The notes: generated by a model from the letters alone, not told the origin. A DNA stretch of 33,468 bases from a bacterium (GCA_018829565.1 JAHJTW010000202.1:1-33468), one strand, 5' to 3'; counted from the first letter of the stretch, positions 1 to 9,421 are shown. Program-made: numbers and translations.

Positions 1-663
1 CCCGACCTCTCCCGATCCTCACGCAGCCTCCTTTACCGCGGCAACGTCGGCCACTTTCCCGGCGATACGCTGTTCGCGCGCATCGCCCGCGCCGTCTGCG
101 AGGCCGAGTGCCTGCCGCGCAAGGAACTGTACGAGGCCTGGGAAACCGCCCGGCGCATCCGGCGGCAGATGCGGGGCGGACCGGTGGTCGAACTGGCCGC
201 CGGCCACGGGCTGCTGGCGATGATCCTCATCATCCTCGATGACACGTCCGAGACCGCCCTGTGCATCGACATCCAGCGGCCGCCCAGCCACGCGACGCTT
301 CTGGCCGTCATGGAGCGGCACTGGCCGCGCCTTCAGGGGCGCATCGAGTACCATGAAGCCCGCATGGAGGATGCCGCGGTTCACGCCGGCGCCATCCTCG
401 CCTCGGTCCACGCCTGCGGCTCACTGACCGACCAGGTGCTCGATCTTGCCATCGCCGGCCGAAACCGCGTGGCCGTGCTTCCCTGCTGCCACGACCTGCA
501 GAAGTGCGACACCGGATCCCTCGAGGCCTGGATGGACGGCCCCCTCGCCGTCGACGCCACCCGGGTCGCCCGCCTGCGGCAGGCCGGCTATCGGGTCCAG
601 ACGGCCACGATTCCCGGCGACATCACGCCCAAGAACCGGCTGCTGCTGGGATGGCCGCTTTGA
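1..663 (+). CDS. Class I SAM-dependent methyltransferase-like protein, 5' truncated by window edge
   Basis: Frame 1 is open from base 1 (PDLSRSSRSLLYRGNVGHFPGD...) through the listed 169..663 ORF; VVELAAGHGLLAMILI...CIDIQRP resembles a SAM-binding motif I region, followed by HACGSLTDQVLDLA. Confidence 0.7.
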   Translation, partial: PDLSRSSRSLLYRGNVGHFPGDTLFARIARAVCEAECLPRKELYEAWETARRIRRQMRGGPVVELAAGHGLLAMILIILDDTSETALCIDIQRPPSHATLLAVMERHWPRLQGRIEYHEARMEDAAVHAGAILASVHACGSLTDQVLDLAIAGRNRVAVLPCCHDLQKCDTGSLEAWMDGPLAVDATRVARLRQAGYRVQTATIPGDITPKNRLLLGWPL

Positions 664-696
664 GATTTTCGGGATTGGTTTATTGAAAAAGTCATG

Positions 697-720
697 AAAC
701 CCCCGTCCGGACGGGGGTTT
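697..720. terminator. 24-bp perfect palindrome in a convergent intergenic region, likely bidirectional terminator
   Basis: AAACCCCCGTCCGGACGGGGGTTT between the + methyltransferase and the - ParE gene. Confidence 0.7.
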
Positions 721-796
721 TGCAATCAAAGCTCAAAACGTCGTAAGGCCGGCCGGGCATCGCGGGGCAGGCGGCTTCATGACACCGTGTTGCAGG

Positions 797-1099
797 CTAC
801 TTGATGAGCCGCGACAGCAAGACGTCTTCCACGTTTCTCCGGCCATCGATGACCGAAACGACATAAACCACATTGCCTTCGATCTTGTACATCAACCGCC
901 AGGGGTTGATGATCAGCTCCCGGTAGAGCGTGATTCCCTGGCTCTGCAATTCCGGGACAATTCGGCCGCGCTGAGGGGCTGTTTCCAGCTTTAGGATCTC
1001 GAGGGCGGTATCGACGCTGTCTTCAGCAATGTGGGCAATGATTCCCAGCAGGTCGGATTCGGCGACTCCGGCCCAGCGAACCTCGAAAGACGCGGTCAT
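797..1099 (-). CDS. RelE/ParE-family toxin-like protein
   Basis: MTASFEVRWAGVAESDLLGIIAHIAEDS...PELQSQGITLYRELIINPWRLMYKIEGNVVYVVSVIDGRRNVEDVLLSRL matches the ParE/RelE pattern; AAAAAGGAA lies just before the ATG at 1099. The longer listed ORF start (1189) is less likely. Confidence 0.8.
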   Translation of the reverse strand: MTASFEVRWAGVAESDLLGIIAHIAEDSVDTALEILKLETAPQRGRIVPELQSQGITLYRELIINPWRLMYKIEGNVVYVVSVIDGRRNVEDVLLSRLIK

Positions 1100-1190
1100 T
1101 TCCTTTTTCAGGCCGCCCCGGCAACCCCAATCCCGCGAACTGACATCCAGGCTTGCCGGCCCGATGCGCGGGCCGCAGAGTTGGCGCATG

Positions 1191-1219
1191 TTGACGAATT
1201 GAATTCAGACTGTTATTCT
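1191..1219 (+). promoter_or_regulatory. Candidate sigma70-type promoter for the HAF-repeat protein gene
   Basis: TTGACG-N17-TATTCT about 60 bp upstream of the ATG at 1277. Confidence 0.5.
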
Positions 1220-1276
1220 CTTATATACGCTCGTCTATTTATCGAATCCGTTACGGAATTCCTCGGAGGATATCCC

Positions 1277-2629
1277 ATGTCCCGCTCATTCACCCCAGCC
1301 CTGGCCGCGGTCTGCCTGTGCGGCCTGCTCGGCGCCGAGGTCGCTTTCACCCAGCCCACCTTCGACGCCTTCGTCATCGAACCGTGGGACGATTCCTACG
1401 AACTGGCCTTGTCCTTCATCCATGACATCAACGAGCTGAATAACGGCGTCGGCATCGCCAACATCAGTGGCGGTACGACGGCCAAGTTCACGTGGTCCCA
1501 GACGGGCGGCAAGGAAGAGGGCGACATCGGGCCCTACGAGATCAACAACCTCGGCGTGACCGCGAGCAACAGTGCCGTCTTCTGGGGGCCGGGGGACTAT
1601 GAGCTGATTCCGACGCCGGATTCCACCGGCAGCCCCGCGATCGTGGATCTCAACAACCTCAACGTCGCCGTGGGATCCGCCTCGGCCCTGGGCGAAAGCC
1701 GGGCCCTGGTCTGGGATCCCGAGAACGGGAGCCGCTGGCTGGACGATTACGGTCTGCCGGATTCCACGTCCATTGCCTACGCGATCAACGATTCCGGCCG
1801 CATCGCCGCCACGCATCACCTGCCTTCGCAGTTCACCAGCGAGAGGGCGTTTGTATTCGACCTCTCCACTCAGGAGTACTTCGGGCTTCATGACATGTTG
1901 AATCCGTCCGGGTCCGGCATCACCCGTGTGCTCGACGTGGCCGAGAACGGGATCGTGGTGGGCGAGGGCACGAAGGAGGCCTTCGGCGGCGGCATCGCCG
2001 GCTTCACCTGGACCGAGACGGGTGGTTTCACCTTCATGCCGGGCCTGAACGGCGGCCAGACCAGGCGGGTCCACCCTCGTTCGGTCAACAGCACGGGCAC
2101 GGCTGTCGGTCGCGCGCTGGATGGACAGAACGAATGGCGGGCCTTCATCTGGAACCCGGACTACGGAATGCAGGACCTCGCGTCGCTCGCGACCCTGCCC
2201 GACGGCATCAACCTGCAGGAGGCTCTCGTCATCAACGAGAACGGCTGGATCGTGGCCCTCGCCTTCGCGGGAGACCCCTTTGGCCCGCAGCGGGCTGTGG
2301 TGTTCGTTCCCCAGGGCGGAACAGCGCCGGTCGAGGAGAGGACGCCGACCACGACCCGCTTGACTTTGAAGGCCAGCGGCCCGGGCGAGGGCGGCGGTTC
2401 CCGCCTCTCGTTCACGCTGCCCGAGGCCGCTCACGTGCGCGTGAGCATCCACGACATCCGGGGCCGCAGGATAACCACGCTGGTGTCCGGGGTGCGGGCC
2501 GCCGACACGCATGAGGTGGTGTGGAACAGCCGTCTCGCCGACGGCCGGAATGCCGCCACCGGTGTCTATCTGGCCCTGCTCGAGGCGGGTCCAGACCGCG
2601 CCACGGCCAAGGTCCTGGTGCTGCGGTAG
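1277..2629 (+). CDS. Secreted HAF-repeat-like protein with C-terminal FlgD/T9SS-like tail
   Basis: Signal peptide MSRSFTPALAAVCLCGLLGAEVAFT; repeats such as AINDSGRIAAT and VINENGWIVAL; C-terminus VRVSIHDIRGRRITTLVSG...GVYLALLEAG...KVLVLR. GGAGGA upstream of ATG 1277. Confidence 0.8.
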   Translation: MSRSFTPALAAVCLCGLLGAEVAFTQPTFDAFVIEPWDDSYELALSFIHDINELNNGVGIANISGGTTAKFTWSQTGGKEEGDIGPYEINNLGVTASNSAVFWGPGDYELIPTPDSTGSPAIVDLNNLNVAVGSASALGESRALVWDPENGSRWLDDYGLPDSTSIAYAINDSGRIAATHHLPSQFTSERAFVFDLSTQEYFGLHDMLNPSGSGITRVLDVAENGIVVGEGTKEAFGGGIAGFTWTETGGFTFMPGLNGGQTRRVHPRSVNSTGTAVGRALDGQNEWRAFIWNPDYGMQDLASLATLPDGINLQEALVINENGWIVALAFAGDPFGPQRAVVFVPQGGTAPVEERTPTTTRLTLKASGPGEGGGSRLSFTLPEAAHVRVSIHDIRGRRITTLVSGVRAADTHEVVWNSRLADGRNAATGVYLALLEAGPDRATAKVLVLR

Positions 2630-2674
2630 CGGCACATGGCGAATAATCCGGCAAAATGCTGGAACATCAGACGC

Positions 2675-3790
2675 TTATGATCCCTCCAGCGCCTCCTTCA
2701 CATGCGGCATCAACGCCCTCGTGAACGCCACCGCATCGCGCGCCGTCAGGTGCGACCACTCGGGGCATTCGAAGCCCGCCAGCTCCGGATGGTTCTCGAA
2801 GTGGATCCCCGGCGCCCCGCTGGCCCCCACCATCCGGGCATAGATCGCCTCGCGCGGCGTGGTTTCCTGCTCGATCTCGCGCAACTCGCCGCTCGAGGGC
2901 GGACGGACCCACACCATCCGCGCTCCGCGGGCCCGCAGCTTATCGCAAGCCGCGGCGATCCGCTGGAAGTGCGCCTCGAATCCCGCCTGGACCATCTGGC
3001 CGAACTCCTCGGGCGGGATGTGCGGCGGCGGTGGCGGCGGCGTGAACAGCGGCACCCAGATCTGCTGGATGCGCGCAGCCAGCGGCGTGCCGAAGTCGCA
3101 CAGCTCCCACATGCGGTTCTGGCGGCGGTCGTCGGGCCAGGCGAAATAGGGGGGAAGCACGGGCGGCAAGTTGTCGGCCGTGCCCGGGCGGTCGGCAAGC
3201 TGCAGGTTCTTCTGCAGCAGCGTGGGCAGGGTCAGGTCATCGGCATTGATGAACGCCAGGCGCTTCTGCAGCACCGAACCGAAGACCAGGCCCGCCTTCT
3301 GCGACGGCGACCAGTTGCGGTACCGGCCCAGCGCCCCGTTGGCCCGGTCGACCGGCATGCCCTGAGGCGCCATCCACAGGCCGGGAACCGCGCCGATCAA
3401 CAGGATGCCCCGGAACTCGGTGTTGTCGGCCAGATCCTCGAGGATGGGCAGCGGATTGGTGCCCGGCATCGCGAGCTGCACCGGCAGCGCGACTCCCAGC
3501 GAGTCGGCGCAGGTCTGCAAGTCGAGGTCGAAGAGGATGCGCGACGATCCGATCACCACCATCTGGTCGGGGTCGTCGTTGACCTGCGACCGCGAGCGGG
3601 CCCACAGGTCGGACGAGTCGTTCAGGCAGGGCGCGTAACCCCATGCGCGCACCTTGCCTTCCCACACGCCTACCGCCACGAGCAGAATGACCAGCGCGAC
3701 GATCGCCGAGCGCGTCCACGCCCCCCGGGGAGTCTCGCGCCGGAACTCGCCCCCGCCGCCGCCGCTAGAACTGGAAGTAGATGAAGGCAT
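2675..3790 (-). CDS. Membrane-anchored SGNH-hydrolase-like protein associated with MBOAT acyltransferase
   Basis: N-terminal TM segment (SAIVALVILLVAVGVW), MVVIGSSRILFDLDL block and C-terminal SHLTARDAVAFTRAL; overlaps the MBOAT gene by 26 bp. Confidence 0.7.
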   Translation of the reverse strand: MPSSTSSSSGGGGGEFRRETPRGAWTRSAIVALVILLVAVGVWEGKVRAWGYAPCLNDSSDLWARSRSQVNDDPDQMVVIGSSRILFDLDLQTCADSLGVALPVQLAMPGTNPLPILEDLADNTEFRGILLIGAVPGLWMAPQGMPVDRANGALGRYRNWSPSQKAGLVFGSVLQKRLAFINADDLTLPTLLQKNLQLADRPGTADNLPPVLPPYFAWPDDRRQNRMWELCDFGTPLAARIQQIWVPLFTPPPPPPHIPPEEFGQMVQAGFEAHFQRIAAACDKLRARGARMVWVRPPSSGELREIEQETTPREAIYARMVGASGAPGIHFENHPELAGFECPEWSHLTARDAVAFTRALMPHVKEALEGS

Positions 3791-5189
3791 TGTCCGACCC
3801 CTGCGTGAGAGTGAGAAGAACGAGCATGGCGCCCCAGACGATCCCGTGCGCCCAGGCGGGCAGCCGCTCGGCGGCGCGTTCGACCGGGATGGAGCGATGG
3901 ATCCAGTGCGTGACCACCAGCCCGGTGATCACGACAATGACCTTGACGATGTCCAGCGTGGGCAGCACCTGGGCGCCGTCCCTGATGATCCCGAACATCG
4001 ACAGCAGCAGCAGCTTGGCGGAACTGAAGCTGTCGGCGCGGAAGAACACCCAGGTGACGTTCACCAGCAGGTAGGTCACCAGGCCCAGGGCGATCTGTCC
4101 GCCGAGGGTACGGATCCAGGCCGCCCCGCCGAACCGGCGCTGGAGCGCGCGCTCGATCCCCAGGTATGCGCCGTGCAGTCCGCCCCAGGCGACGAACGTC
4201 CAGCTCGCCCCGTGCCACAGGCCGCCCAGCAGCATCGTGATCATCAGGTTCACGTCGGTGCGCACCTTGCCCTTGCGGTTGCCGCCGAGGGGGATGTACA
4301 GGTAGTCCCGCAGCCACGTCGACAGCGAGATGTGCCAGCGACGCCAGAAGTCCGAGAATCCCACCGCGGCGTAGGGGCAGCGGAAGTTGTCCGGCAGCGA
4401 GAATCCGAAGCACATCGCCGCGCCGATGGCGCAGGTCGAGTAACCGGCGAAGTCGAAGAAGATCTGGCCCGAGAACGCGAGGACGCCCAGCCAGGCGTCG
4501 AGGGTGGCCAGCGGTCCGCGATCCCAGTTGAACACCGTCTCGGCCGCGCCCGAGAGCATGGCGTCGGCCAGAACGACCTTCTGGAACAGGCCCAGCGTCA
4601 TCAGGAACAATCCCCAGCTGAACATCTCGCGCGTGGCGTTCTGCGGCTTCGCGCACTGGGGGATGAAATCAGTGGCGCGCACGATGGGTCCGGCCACCAG
4701 CTGCGGGAAGAACGTCACGTAAAGGGCGAAATCCAGGAACGACCGCGACGGCGCCGACCGCTTCAGGTACACGTCCAGCGTGTAGGACATGGTCTGGAAG
4801 GTGTAGAACGAGATGCCGACGGGCAGGATGATGTCGGGCTTGGCCGCCTCGAAGGTCATCCCGTAGAAGCCGACCAGGTTCTGGAAGTTCTCCAGCATGA
4901 ACCCGCCGTACTTGAAGAACCCGAGCAGGCCGAGGTTGGCGGCCAGGCTGACGCAGAGCAGGGCGACGCGTCGGCCCTTGCGCTCCTCGGTGTGCATGCG
5001 TCCGGCGGCGAACCAGTCGATGGCCGTCGAGATCCACAGCAGGATCACGAAGGGCGGATTCCAGGCCGCGTAGAACGCGTAGCTGCCCACCAGGAGCAGC
5101 GCCTTGCGGGCGGTCCAGCCGCGCATGGCGTAATACGCCGCGAGCAGGACCGCGAAATAGACCACGAAGGTCAGGGAGTTGAAGAGCAT
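3765..5189 (-). CDS. MBOAT-family O-acyltransferase (AlgI-like)
   Basis: MLFNSLTFVVYFAVLLAAYY...LWISTAIDWFAAGRM...GISFYTFQTMSYTLDVY...GGLWHGASWTFVAWGGLHGAYL; AGAGGAA Shine-Dalgarno. Confidence 0.9.
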   Translation of the reverse strand: MLFNSLTFVVYFAVLLAAYYAMRGWTARKALLLVGSYAFYAAWNPPFVILLWISTAIDWFAAGRMHTEERKGRRVALLCVSLAANLGLLGFFKYGGFMLENFQNLVGFYGMTFEAAKPDIILPVGISFYTFQTMSYTLDVYLKRSAPSRSFLDFALYVTFFPQLVAGPIVRATDFIPQCAKPQNATREMFSWGLFLMTLGLFQKVVLADAMLSGAAETVFNWDRGPLATLDAWLGVLAFSGQIFFDFAGYSTCAIGAAMCFGFSLPDNFRCPYAAVGFSDFWRRWHISLSTWLRDYLYIPLGGNRKGKVRTDVNLMITMLLGGLWHGASWTFVAWGGLHGAYLGIERALQRRFGGAAWIRTLGGQIALGLVTYLLVNVTWVFFRADSFSSAKLLLLSMFGIIRDGAQVLPTLDIVKVIVVITGLVVTHWIHRSIPVERAAERLPAWAHGIVWGAMLVLLTLTQGSDNAFIYFQF

Positions 5190-5316
5190 GAAGTTCCTCT
5201 GAGGAGTGAATTCCCGTGTGGGCCGGGCCCAAATTAAGGACGGTTTATATCCGAATTAAAGGAAGATGTCACGCGGGAATTGTTGGGGCGGGATGGAATT
5301 TTCGAGAAAGTCATGA

Positions 5317-5338
5317 AACCCGCGCACGTGCGCGGGTT
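5317..5338. terminator. 22-bp perfect palindrome, terminator-like
   Basis: AACCCGCGCACGTGCGCGGGTT, intergenic, with flanks resembling those of the element at 697-738. Confidence 0.5.
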
Positions 5339-5542
5339 GGGGGGCCAAAGATCAAAACCTGGATCAAGACAACCGGTTGGCCGCCGACGGCATTCATGCG
5401 GGCCGACACTGGTGATCTCCCGGCAAAGCCGGGGGGTCCCCCGCTTACGCTAGTATATGAGTCATTTTCTATCAAGAGATCGCCGTTTCGTATCCTTCGC
5501 CCCGGCTGGGCGGAAATCCAGTCAACCCGACCTCCGACACCT

Positions 5543-6574
5543 TCATAGACCGCGTCGAATTTCCGATGCAGGAAGGGCTTGGGGGTGGCCGCGAGGTTTC
5601 GATTTTGCGGGGAGGGGTCGGATGTGGTGACCCAGGTAGCCGAATCCCAGGGCCAGAGCCCGCAAGGCGAGGAAGAACGGCGAAGCCAGGGCAACCCTCC
5701 GGTCCTTCCGCCAGGTCTTGGCGATGAAGGGAAAAGTCGATCCCAGGTAAACCACGGTGGTGGCTTCCGCAAGGTAGAACATGTCGGTAAAAAGGGGCGC
5801 AAGCGCAATGGCGCCCAGGAGGAGTGCCATCAAGGCGACCTGGATTTTCAGGACCTGGGGAGTGTACGAGTCCTCCTTCTGGCGCTCGGGGTAGAGGTTG
5901 ACCGCCTTCCCGGCCCAGAACCCATTGTGCATTTTTTTCCTGAAATATGAGCCGATCGAATTGGCGTGGATGTGCCTGACCAGGGCCTGCGGCTGGAAGA
6001 CCATGGCATGCCCGGCTGCTGCAACCCGGTAGGACAGTTCCCGATCCTCCGCGATGGGGAATCGTTCGTCGAACCCCCCGACTTCGTCAAGCACCTCACG
6101 CCGGTAAGCCGCAGAATAGGTGTCGACGAAGCTGATCCTCTTGAAACTTCTCAGCTTGTCGTACTTGTCCTCGTATTCAACCTGCACGAACCTGGCCGTC
6201 AGCTCGGTCTGATCGGAAAGGTAAGCACCTTTGGCGGCCTGCAAGGTGGGGTCATTCCGCAGGGGAGCGGTGATCTGTTCCAGCCAATCCGTTTCGGGAA
6301 AGCAATCGGCGTCGGTGAAGCAGGTTATCTTCCCATGGGAATGGGCGATGCCGACGTTCCGCGCTGCGGCCTGGCCTCCGTTGCGGGGCATGAAGAGGAC
6401 CCGGGCTCCCAGTTCCTCGGCCAAGAAACCCGTCCCGTCGGACGACCCGTCGTCGATCACAATGATCTCGTACTGGTCCCGGGGAATGGTCTGTCGTTCG
6501 AGGGCGGCGATGCAGCCTGGCAGGGTGGCGGTCGCATTGAATGCGGGAATGATGATCGAATACCGGACCGTCAT
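5543..6574 (-). CDS. Glycosyltransferase family 2 protein with C-terminal TM segments
   Basis: YSIIIPAFNATATLPGCIAALERQTIP...IIVIDDGSSDGT...ITCFTDADCFPETDWL...EVGGFDERFPIAEDRELSYR. Confidence 0.92.
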   Translation of the reverse strand: MTVRYSIIIPAFNATATLPGCIAALERQTIPRDQYEIIVIDDGSSDGTGFLAEELGARVLFMPRNGGQAAARNVGIAHSHGKITCFTDADCFPETDWLEQITAPLRNDPTLQAAKGAYLSDQTELTARFVQVEYEDKYDKLRSFKRISFVDTYSAAYRREVLDEVGGFDERFPIAEDRELSYRVAAAGHAMVFQPQALVRHIHANSIGSYFRKKMHNGFWAGKAVNLYPERQKEDSYTPQVLKIQVALMALLLGAIALAPLFTDMFYLAEATTVVYLGSTFPFIAKTWRKDRRVALASPFFLALRALALGFGYLGHHIRPLPAKSKPRGHPQALPASEIRRGL

Positions 6575-6775
6575 GATACCCTCATACTACTGTCCAGGAT
6601 TTCCCTCCGGAATGGGTTCCCGCTGAGCCCCTGGATTGCAATAACTCGAGCGCCTGAAAGGTCTGAAAAAGTTGAAGGACGGCTCCACCCATGGGATCAT
6701 GAAATTGCGGGGCCTCCATTACCGAGGCCGCAGGAAGCCGATATTCACAGTGTCCACCTGAACACATGTTCTCAG

Positions 6776-8314
6776 TCACGTCCACAACATTCGCTCCGCC
6801 TTCCCGAACCCCGCCACGTGGCAGGCCCGCCCGGCGAACCACAGCCCGGCTCCGCTGCACCAGTCCCCATCGATTTCCAGCTGCAGGCCCGGGCCCTCGG
6901 CGCCCTCCACCACCTTGACCCCTGCGGCCAGGTCGCGCAGGAAGGCCTCTGCCGCAGCACCGGCCGTTTCCGTGCCCCGCGGCGGCTCATCCGGTTCCCG
7001 GACCCTTCGCCCTCGCCCCGCGACCGCTTCGAGGAAGTAGCCCTCGGACAGCCGCGGCCACAGCGCCTTCAAGGTTGCGGGATGGTCGAACAGGTCGGCG
7101 CCCAGGATCCTCCCCCCGGCCGCCACCAGGACCCCCGCGGCATCGTCGGGCAACGGCAGGGCCCCGCGGTATTCCTTGATCTTCTCGTCCGCCGCCTCGA
7201 AGGCATGGCTGAGTGACCCGGTGCGGGATTGCGCCCCGGTCTCCTGGACGAACGACGCCACCTCCGACCAGACCGCGCCCTGGTCGCTGTGCGCCCGGCC
7301 GCCGTGCATGCGCGAGGCGGACATCGAGGAGACGATCTTCGACCGTACGCTCGGCGTGGAATACCGGCCCGCCGTGAACCTCCGCGACGAGAACGCCCAC
7401 CGACCCTGCTCCACGCAGCTGACCCCGATGATGCGGTCGCTCTGCGCCGCCACCATCAGCGTCGCGTTGACGGTGCGATCCTGCTTGGCGCCCACGAGGA
7501 TCTCGCCCGCCGGGATCAGCACCGGACGATCCGCCCGGTTCTCCACCACCAGCTCGGGTACGTGTCCCTGTTCCGAGACCTCGCTGACCTCGGCCAGGTT
7601 CCCGGCCAGGGCGTCCTGGAGCAGGAGGTAGGACGGTTCATCGACCACGGCGGCCCCGTGCAGCGGCCACAGGGTCACTCCCTCGTGGTGGACGGCATCG
7701 CCGAGCCGGACCTGGTCCATCCAGCTGCGCACCTGCTCCGCCGCCCGCTCCCCCGCGGCCGCTTCCAGCGCCCGTCCCCGGCTGCGGATCAGTGCCAGCA
7801 GCATCCTCGTCTCGGGCGCCAGGTGTACCGTCGAGAGTCCGATCAGCTGCAGGCCGACGCTGCGGGCTGCGTCCGGGTCGGTCCAGTCCTTCATCAGGTT
7901 CCAGACCTGAAGGACCGCCTGGTGCATGGCCGCGGCCGACCCGACCGGGTCGGCCTGCATCTTCATGATGCCCTCCCCCTTCGGGTGAAGGTTCAGGTCC
8001 ACCTTCAGGTAGGTGCGGGACGGCTGCTTGGTCCTGTCCACCCCGTTCACCGAACCCTCGGCCTGCACCTTGCCGGCGTCGATCAGTGGGGCGAGCCAGT
8101 CCGCCACCCGGCGGGGCAGGTGGCCGGCGGGACGGAAGGCGTGATCATCCACCCGGATGGCGTTGCGGTCGTGCGGATTGTCGGGCTCGCGCTCGAGGTG
8201 GATGCGTTCGCCCGGGTCAAGGTGAGCGTCGTAGAACTGGCCGCCGGCGAGCTGGGTGAAGATGGGGCCGATGGGTTCGGAGGGAGTGGGCTGGGATCTC
8301 GTTTTCTTTGCCAT
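6776..8314 (-). CDS. HIRAN-domain protein fused to an ARPP-1 (DUF6569)-like domain
   Basis: N-terminus QFYDAHLDPGERIHLEREPDNPHDRNAIRV...AGHLPRRVADWLAPLIDAG fits HIRAN; PVLIPAGEILVGAKQDRTVNATLMVAAQSDRIIGVSCVEQGRWAF fits ARPP-1. GAGAGG precedes the ATG at 8314. Confidence 0.75.
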   Translation of the reverse strand: MAKKTRSQPTPSEPIGPIFTQLAGGQFYDAHLDPGERIHLEREPDNPHDRNAIRVDDHAFRPAGHLPRRVADWLAPLIDAGKVQAEGSVNGVDRTKQPSRTYLKVDLNLHPKGEGIMKMQADPVGSAAAMHQAVLQVWNLMKDWTDPDAARSVGLQLIGLSTVHLAPETRMLLALIRSRGRALEAAAGERAAEQVRSWMDQVRLGDAVHHEGVTLWPLHGAAVVDEPSYLLLQDALAGNLAEVSEVSEQGHVPELVVENRADRPVLIPAGEILVGAKQDRTVNATLMVAAQSDRIIGVSCVEQGRWAFSSRRFTAGRYSTPSVRSKIVSSMSASRMHGGRAHSDQGAVWSEVASFVQETGAQSRTGSLSHAFEAADEKIKEYRGALPLPDDAAGVLVAAGGRILGADLFDHPATLKALWPRLSEGYFLEAVAGRGRRVREPDEPPRGTETAGAAAEAFLRDLAAGVKVVEGAEGPGLQLEIDGDWCSGAGLWFAGRACHVAGFGKAERMLWT

Positions 8315-8387
8315 GGGGATACCTCTCGACAATGGAATTCGAATAGGGAACTGGGTTGAATGGAGTATATCAGATCCAGGGGAAGAT

Positions 8388-8409
8388 GCCCCGGGCGAAT
8401 GCCCGGGGC
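8388..8409. terminator. Hairpin GCCCCGGGC-GAAT-GCCCGGGGC downstream of the 8432 gene
   Basis: 9-bp perfect stem, 4-nt loop; weak U tract. Confidence 0.4.
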
Positions 8410-8431
8410 CTTGGTCAGATCCTGGAGCCGG

Positions 8432-8962
8432 CTAGTATATGGACATGTACCAGTTGAAGGACAGTGCGACGTACACCCCCGGCCAGGTCGTCTCAGTGGG
8501 AACGATGATCTCCTTGGAGCGATCCCAGTAGGTTCCCCCGAGCTCCGCCTGGAAATAGGACGTGTCCGAAAGGGTCCACGCCCGGCCAAGGTACCCCGTG
8601 TAGCCGTACACCTGCCCACCACCCGACTCCTGTTCGACGTAGCTGAACCCGACACCCGCCAACCAGGAAGCGTCCTCGCGGTCGAGATCCAGGAAGTAGC
8701 GCGAAAACCCGATCATGAAGGCGAGCGTGGTCGTGTTGATCGTGTTGTCGTTGTCGGCGTAGGGCGTCAATCCCCAGGATGCGTCCAGACAGTATCGGCC
8801 GTTGTTTGAGAAAAGGCCCATCCCCAGCAACGTCGAGCCTCCTGTGGAGGATTTTACCTGGAAGCCATAGGCGTTCGAGTTGTAGCTCGGCCGATCGAGA
8901 TCCCCATATGCCGCTGTGCCCAGGAGCGAAACAATGATGATGACCAATCCAGCAATTCGCAT
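8432..8962 (-). CDS. Small secreted outer-membrane beta-barrel-like protein
   Basis: Signal peptide MRIAGLVIIIVSLLGTAAYG, amphipathic/aromatic strand pattern ending FNWYMSIY; SD AGGAGAGG. Confidence 0.55.
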   Translation of the reverse strand: MRIAGLVIIIVSLLGTAAYGDLDRPSYNSNAYGFQVKSSTGGSTLLGMGLFSNNGRYCLDASWGLTPYADNDNTINTTTLAFMIGFSRYFLDLDREDASWLAGVGFSYVEQESGGGQVYGYTGYLGRAWTLSDTSYFQAELGGTYWDRSKEIIVPTETTWPGVYVALSFNWYMSIY

Positions 8963-9017
8963 CTGCCTCTCCTTGTTGTCGGAATCTTGTCCCTCCACTG
9001 GAGATCTGTCGCACTTG

Positions 9018-9386
9018 TCAATAGGGGGTTATCTTTTGACCGGAGTGGGTAACCCGGATCACCTCCCTGTCGCCGGTGGAAAAATTGAAGGATTCCGTGA
9101 CCATTTCTCCCTGTTCCTGCCAGTAAGTCCTGCTTTCGACCACCTGGGACGTGCCGCCGGCGTAATCCACACGGAAATCATGGTCCGTCAACAGGATTGT
9201 TCCGGTCCCCGTGTTCCGGCAGGTGTATTCCACGATGCTATGGTCCTGGTATTCCTGGATCACGTTTAGAATTTCCACTCTTACCGAGAAAATCGGTTCT
9301 TCGGTCTTGCTGCATCCCGACAGAGCCAAGGCCGGGACCATCAACAGCACCGCGACCGTTCCCTTGCTTTTAATTCCCACTCTCAT
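9018..9386 (-). CDS. Small lipoprotein of unknown function
   Basis: Lipobox LALSGC after a TM-like signal; SD GGAGG before ATG 9386. Confidence 0.65.
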   Translation of the reverse strand: MRVGIKSKGTVAVLLMVPALALSGCSKTEEPIFSVRVEILNVIQEYQDHSIVEYTCRNTGTGTILLTDHDFRVDYAGGTSQVVESRTYWQEQGEMVTESFNFSTGDREVIRVTHSGQKITPY

Positions 9387-9421
9387 GACCTCCATTCAGC
9401 CCTTCGACGTCATATTCGCCG

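Noticed and set aside
1286-2635. 449-aa - strand ORF antisense to the HAF-repeat gene
   Set aside because: No recognisable motifs; the + strand has a signal peptide, SD and promoter.
3654-5237. 527-aa + strand ORF antisense to the MBOAT gene
   Set aside because: Low-complexity R/H/E/Q-rich translation from a high-GC antisense frame; the minus strand encodes a clear MBOAT protein.
5449-5460. GCTAGTATATG shared between about 5449 and 8434 as a possible repeat
   Set aside because: The second copy is just the last codons (YMSIY-stop) of the 8432 gene; too short to be meaningful.
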